Assembly (NCBI GenBank): GCA_030591745.1 | Contig: JAUVAM010000159.1 | Coordinates: 1-7,608, forward strand | Source of the DNA: Deltaproteobacteria bacterium | GTDB lineage: Bacteria > Myxococcota > B64-G9 | DNA: 7,608 bases | Direction of reading: 5' to 3' | In this document: positions 5,103-7,608 of the stretch, one piece after another | How positions within the stretch are numbered: position 1 is the stretch's first letter | How the letters are laid out: each line of letters begins with the position of its first letter | Position numbers and translations under genes: made by a program | The notes under the pieces: model-generated | The model's database searches: none | The model's input: the letters and a program-made list of their open reading frames with translations, nothing else | What the model was told of the DNA's origin: nothing

Positions 5103-7244
5103 ATGCGTGCTAGTGGGTTGATCTTTTTATCTGTCATAGCCTCTCTTCTTTCGATTCACGTCCATGCTCAGGGCATCTATGCGGTCGATGAGGCGAAAGT
5201 CGTCGAGAAATCCTCCATGGAGGCCTGGAGCAACAAATACGAAAAGGCCAAGAAGACGGTTGAGGGATTTCGGGTCGACTCTGTTAAAGAGTTTGTAAGA
5301 ATCAACGCCTACTACGATGCGTTTATCGGCGATGGTGAACTCACGCATGAATTCCGCACAAGGTTCAACGAGCAGATCTATTGCATAGACATCACGACCC
5401 AGGGTGCCATCAAGGCCCATGGTCTGGATGTGAAAAACCTGCGAAGAGCCCCCGAAATCACGCCCTCCAGAAGCAGAAATGAAGCGGAAGTAGTCCATGA
5501 CAACTCGAGGCATGTTTTTGACTTTGGGCTGGATGGATCCCCGGATGAAAACGGAAATGCGCGGATATGCCCCGAGGGTTCGTTTCCAAAACTGATTCCG
5601 GAAATAGAGACCTTGTATCGACGCCGAAAACTGGAAGACCTCTTCAAGAAGTATCCGGGAGATACGACCACGAAGACCGTAGACCACATTTATGCGCATG
5701 CACAAAGGGTGGTCGACAACAAAGGTGAATCCGCCGACTTTAACCTCTGGGTTCCTCGAACGGATAAAGACTCGGAATTTTCTTTGGCGCAATTGTGGGT
5801 CGCGAGAGGAAGTGGAGCCGACACGGAGACGGTCGAGACCGGCTGGCAGCACTACAAAGACCTGTATGGCGACGACAACTCACACCTTTTTCTCTATTTT
5901 ACGCCGGACGCCTATGGCCCGGGTGGCTGCTACAATCTTGCTTGTGGTGCATTCGTCCAGGTTGATTCGAGTGTTGTTATCGCTGGAACACTTTCGCCCA
6001 CCAGTACGATGGGCGGTGAACAGCACTCCGTTACATTGTCATTTGTCAGAGACGATGGAGGAGAGCATCATTGGTGGCTGAAGGTTGGCGAGGGCGCCGA
6101 TGCAAAATGGGTCGGCTACTATCCAAACAGCCTCTTCGATGCCAATGGCATCGCCAACAACGCAGCTCGCATTGACTACGGCGGAGAAATCATCAGCAAT
6201 CCATCCACGCCCATGACCGGAACAGATATGGGAAGCGGCAGACTGCCCGGCGCTGGCTGGCAGTACGCAGCCTACATAAAACAGATCATGTATGTGGACT
6301 TGGGCTATGCCCTCAGAAATTCAACAGGCCTGACAGGCTACACCACCCTGTCCAGCCAATGGGACATCGGAGCCATCAACAACACCTCGGATCCGAATTG
6401 GCTCACTTATTTCTACTACGGCGGACCCGACAACTCCTGTCAGGATGAATGCACCCCGGATGGTATACAACAATGTACTGGTGACACCCAGTATGCCCTT
6501 TGCGGGAACCACGATGCCGACATCTGTCTCGAGTGGGGTCCAAATACCAACTGTGGAAGCTTGACTCCTTATTGTATCGGAACCACCTGTGTCGAATGCT
6601 CCCTGCAGTCCCATTGCTCCGACAACAATGTATGCAACGGACAAGAGTCATGTAGCTCAAACAGCTGCGTCGGCGGTACGTCCATGGTCTGCGACGATGG
6701 AAATCCCTGCACAAACAATGACTGCGAGCCGATAAACGGCTGCATCCACGACTACAACGCCAACACCTGCGACGACGGCGACTGGTGCACTCACAATGAC
6801 CGATGCTCGCAGGGAAGCTGCACCGGCACCCTGACCGACTGCTCGGCGATGGACGGACTCTGTATTCGCGGTGTCTGCAACCCCGCGGACGGGACCTGCG
6901 AAGAAGAACCGGTCGAAAATGGTCAATCTTGCGACGATGCCAACCCCTGCACCCTGGGCGAGACCTGCCAGCAGGGCTTATGCACTGGAGGACAAGACAT
7001 CTGCCCCGATGCAGGAGTCGATGCCGGACAAGATGATGCAGGCCAGGATGATGCAGGCCAGGATGATGCAGGACAACAGGATGCAGGGAGCGACGCGGGT
7101 CCAGCTGACGCCGGCATCGACCAAACCGAGGACTCAGGTTGCGGCTGCTCGACCGGAAAAACTCAGTCCTTCCCGCTATCGTTCATCTTGTTCTTCGCCA
7201 TTGCGGTGATCGGTTTGCGCAGAAAAAGAAGAAATTTGATTTAG
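5103..7244 (+). CDS. Secreted neprosin-family glutamic peptidase with Cys-rich modules and a MYXO-CTERM-like surface tail
   Basis: The 713-residue protein begins with a Sec signal peptide (1-22, cleavage at HVHA/Q). Residues about 55-125 resemble the propeptide (neprosin-activation) region of plant neprosins, including QIYCIDITTQGAIKAHGL. Residues about 193-402 match the neprosin catalytic domain in order: HIYAHA, NLWVPR, FSLAQLWVARG, VETGWQHYKDLYGDDNSHLF (244-263), GGCYNLACGAFVQ (274-286), HHWWLKVG, VGYYPNSLF and YGGEI (359-363), then MGSGRLP. By alignment from memory with plant neprosin (peptidase family G3, prolyl endopeptidase with a Glu pair), the catalytic residues are Glu245 and Glu362. 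C276/C281 would form the conserved disulfide. Residues 446-634 hold 30 cysteines, including three CDDxxxCTxx-type modules at 530, 556 and 610. Residues 635-675 are an Asp/Ala/Gly repeat linker. Residues 679-713 form a GCGCS motif, a hydrophobic helix and RRKRR, resembling MYXO-CTERM surface-sorting tails. It is likely an extracellular, cell-surface-attached protease of acidic pH preference; substrate unknown. Confidence 0.88.
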   Translation: MRASGLIFLSVIASLLSIHVHAQGIYAVDEAKVVEKSSMEAWSNKYEKAKKTVEGFRVDSVKEFVRINAYYDAFIGDGELTHEFRTRFNEQIYCIDITTQGAIKAHGLDVKNLRRAPEITPSRSRNEAEVVHDNSRHVFDFGLDGSPDENGNARICPEGSFPKLIPEIETLYRRRKLEDLFKKYPGDTTTKTVDHIYAHAQRVVDNKGESADFNLWVPRTDKDSEFSLAQLWVARGSGADTETVETGWQHYKDLYGDDNSHLFLYFTPDAYGPGGCYNLACGAFVQVDSSVVIAGTLSPTSTMGGEQHSVTLSFVRDDGGEHHWWLKVGEGADAKWVGYYPNSLFDANGIANNAARIDYGGEIISNPSTPMTGTDMGSGRLPGAGWQYAAYIKQIMYVDLGYALRNSTGLTGYTTLSSQWDIGAINNTSDPNWLTYFYYGGPDNSCQDECTPDGIQQCTGDTQYALCGNHDADICLEWGPNTNCGSLTPYCIGTTCVECSLQSHCSDNNVCNGQESCSSNSCVGGTSMVCDDGNPCTNNDCEPINGCIHDYNANTCDDGDWCTHNDRCSQGSCTGTLTDCSAMDGLCIRGVCNPADGTCEEEPVENGQSCDDANPCTLGETCQQGLCTGGQDICPDAGVDAGQDDAGQDDAGQDDAGQQDAGSDAGPADAGIDQTEDSGCGCSTGKTQSFPLSFILFFAIAVIGLRRKRRNLI
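7032..7076 (+). repeat. Three in-frame tandem copies of a 15-bp unit encoding Asp-Asp-Ala-Gly-Gln
   Basis: Units run 7032-7046, 7047-7061 and 7062-7076. The first two are identical (GATGATGCAGGCCAG) and the third differs only by synonymous third-position changes (GGA, CAA). Related partial units flank them (GATGCCGGACAA before, GATGCAGGG after). The array codes for the acidic, flexible linker between the Cys-rich modules and the C-terminal anchor of the neprosin-like protein. Its length could change by slippage without shifting the frame. Confidence 0.9.
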
Positions 7245-7295
7245 ACGCAGGGAACCAAGGGTCGCTGCAAACCTTTGTTGGACGAATCAATAAAT

Positions 7296-7323
7296 TTGGA
7301 CTTGCCGGCGCGTAACTTATATG
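7296..7323 (+). promoter_or_regulatory. Possible promoter of the HTH gene, overlapped by a palindrome
   Basis: TTGGAC (7296-7301, 3 of 6) and TATATG (7318-7323, 4 of 6) are 16 nt apart. Transcription would start near 7330, about 20 nt before the ATG at 7351. The boxes are weak, but position and the overlapping palindrome favour a regulated promoter. The 106-bp spacer shows no convincing terminator for the neprosin-like gene. Confidence 0.35.
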
Positions 7324-7329
7324 TTACGC
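7310..7329. promoter_or_regulatory. Inverted repeat GCGTAAC-N6-GTTACGC, candidate operator of the HTH protein
   Basis: Two perfect 7-bp arms (7310-7316 and 7323-7329) surround TTATAT. The element overlaps the predicted -10 box and lies 21 nt before the start of a helix-turn-helix gene. Antitoxins and other XRE-type repressors commonly bind such palindromes in their own promoters, so negative autoregulation is a reasonable inference. Confidence 0.6.
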
Positions 7330-7337
7330 TGGTTTTG

Positions 7338-7344
7338 AAGGAGG
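7338..7344 (+). promoter_or_regulatory. Shine-Dalgarno AAGGAGG for the HTH gene
   Basis: AAGGAGG ends 6 nt before ATG 7351, a near-ideal ribosome-binding site that fixes the start of the partial gene. Confidence 0.8.
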
Positions 7345-7350
7345 TCAACC

Positions 7351-7608
7351 ATGCCCAATAAACGAAAAACAGCGTTTGATCGTTACCTGAATGATAGATT
7401 GAAGGACAAGGACTTTGCCCACGATTATTCCGAGGCGCAAACCGAGATCAACACCATCGACCAAATCATCCGACTTTTGGACAATGCCAGAAAAGAACTT
7501 AATCTCACTAAAGCCGATCTGGCCAGGAAAATCGGTGCAAAACCGGAAATCGTCAGAAGATTGCTCACTGCGGAAGATCCGAATCCGACCATTTCTACTG
7601 TCGTCAAA
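7351..7608 (+). CDS. XRE-type helix-turn-helix protein, antitoxin-like, 3' end beyond window
   Basis: Eighty-six codons are visible with no stop before the window end. The N-terminal part (MPNKRKTAFDRYLNDRLKDK, then DFAHDYSEAQTEINTIDQIIRLLDNAR) is a charged helical segment. From about residue 45 it is a lambda-repressor-like HTH: LNLTKADLARKIGAKPEIVRRLLTAEDPNPTISTVVK. The order, a short helical arm ahead of a C-terminal HTH with KADLARKIG and NPTISTV, is that seen in HigA-like antitoxins of type II toxin-antitoxin systems. It would be cytoplasmic, bind DNA, and neutralise a RelE/HigB-like toxin if one is present. No toxin lies in the 106 bp upstream, so a partner, if any, must be downstream, or this is a solitary regulator. 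The palindrome at 7310-7329 is its likely operator. Confidence 0.75.
   Translation, partial: MPNKRKTAFDRYLNDRLKDKDFAHDYSEAQTEINTIDQIIRLLDNARKELNLTKADLARKIGAKPEIVRRLLTAEDPNPTISTVVK

Noticed and set aside
5127..5852. A 241-codon open frame on the minus strand, opposite the neprosin-like gene
   Set aside because: It mirrors the real coding frame; its translation has no recognisable motif, and the plus-strand product has a signal peptide and matching catalytic domain.
7250..7285. Weak stem CAAGG / CCTTTG after the neprosin-like stop codon as a terminator
   Set aside because: The stem is short and imperfect, with a long loop and no T-run following it.
7245..7350. A toxin gene upstream of the antitoxin-like HTH gene
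   Set aside because: The 106-bp spacer contains no open frame with a start and ribosome-binding site of useful length; any toxin must lie beyond the window.

Overview
This window looks like chromosomal DNA of a Gram-negative, Myxococcota- or Deltaproteobacteria-like bacterium, possibly near Bradymonadales. The evidence is indirect. One secreted protein combines CDDGNPCT-type cysteine-rich modules, an Asp-Ala-Gly-rich linker and a C-terminal Cys-Gly-Cys/hydrophobic/Arg-rich anchor, a combination characteristic of myxobacterial surface proteins. Another joins a periplasmic domain to a predicted outer-membrane beta-barrel. MutL is of the endonuclease type used by bacteria without MutH. The genus cannot be named from the sequence.

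Layout. Positions 1-428 (minus) hold the 5' part of a prephenate-dehydrogenase-like NAD(P)-binding protein that runs off the left edge. An 82-bp divergent spacer carries a good sigma70-type promoter for the rightward gene and a possible overlapping leftward promoter. Positions 511-1896 (plus) encode an exported protein with a very basic globular domain, a Pro/Ala/Lys linker and a predicted beta-barrel. It converges on miaA (1889-2842, minus) with an 8-bp tail overlap. miaA is translationally overlapped with mutL (2824-4608, minus), giving a mutL-miaA operon as in many proteobacteria. A second divergent spacer (4609-4734) carries a promoter for a rightward pair: a small double zinc-ribbon protein (4735-5070) and a large secreted neprosin-family glutamic peptidase (5103-7244). 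At the right edge an antitoxin-like helix-turn-helix regulator starts at 7351, preceded by a palindrome overlapping its probable promoter; it is cut off by the window end.

Functionally, mutL-miaA is an information-maintenance cassette (mismatch repair and tRNA A37 prenylation). The most unusual gene is the neprosin-family protein. It has a signal peptide, a plant-like propeptide region, both predicted catalytic glutamates, 30 cysteines in a downstream repeat region, a repetitive acidic linker and a surface-anchoring tail, suggesting a cell-surface or released digestive protease. Secondary curiosities are a MiaA whose Walker A Thr/Ser is Gly, a TyrA-like protein lacking the usual catalytic His, and an extremely basic exported domain. 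No RNA gene, CRISPR array or insertion sequence was seen.
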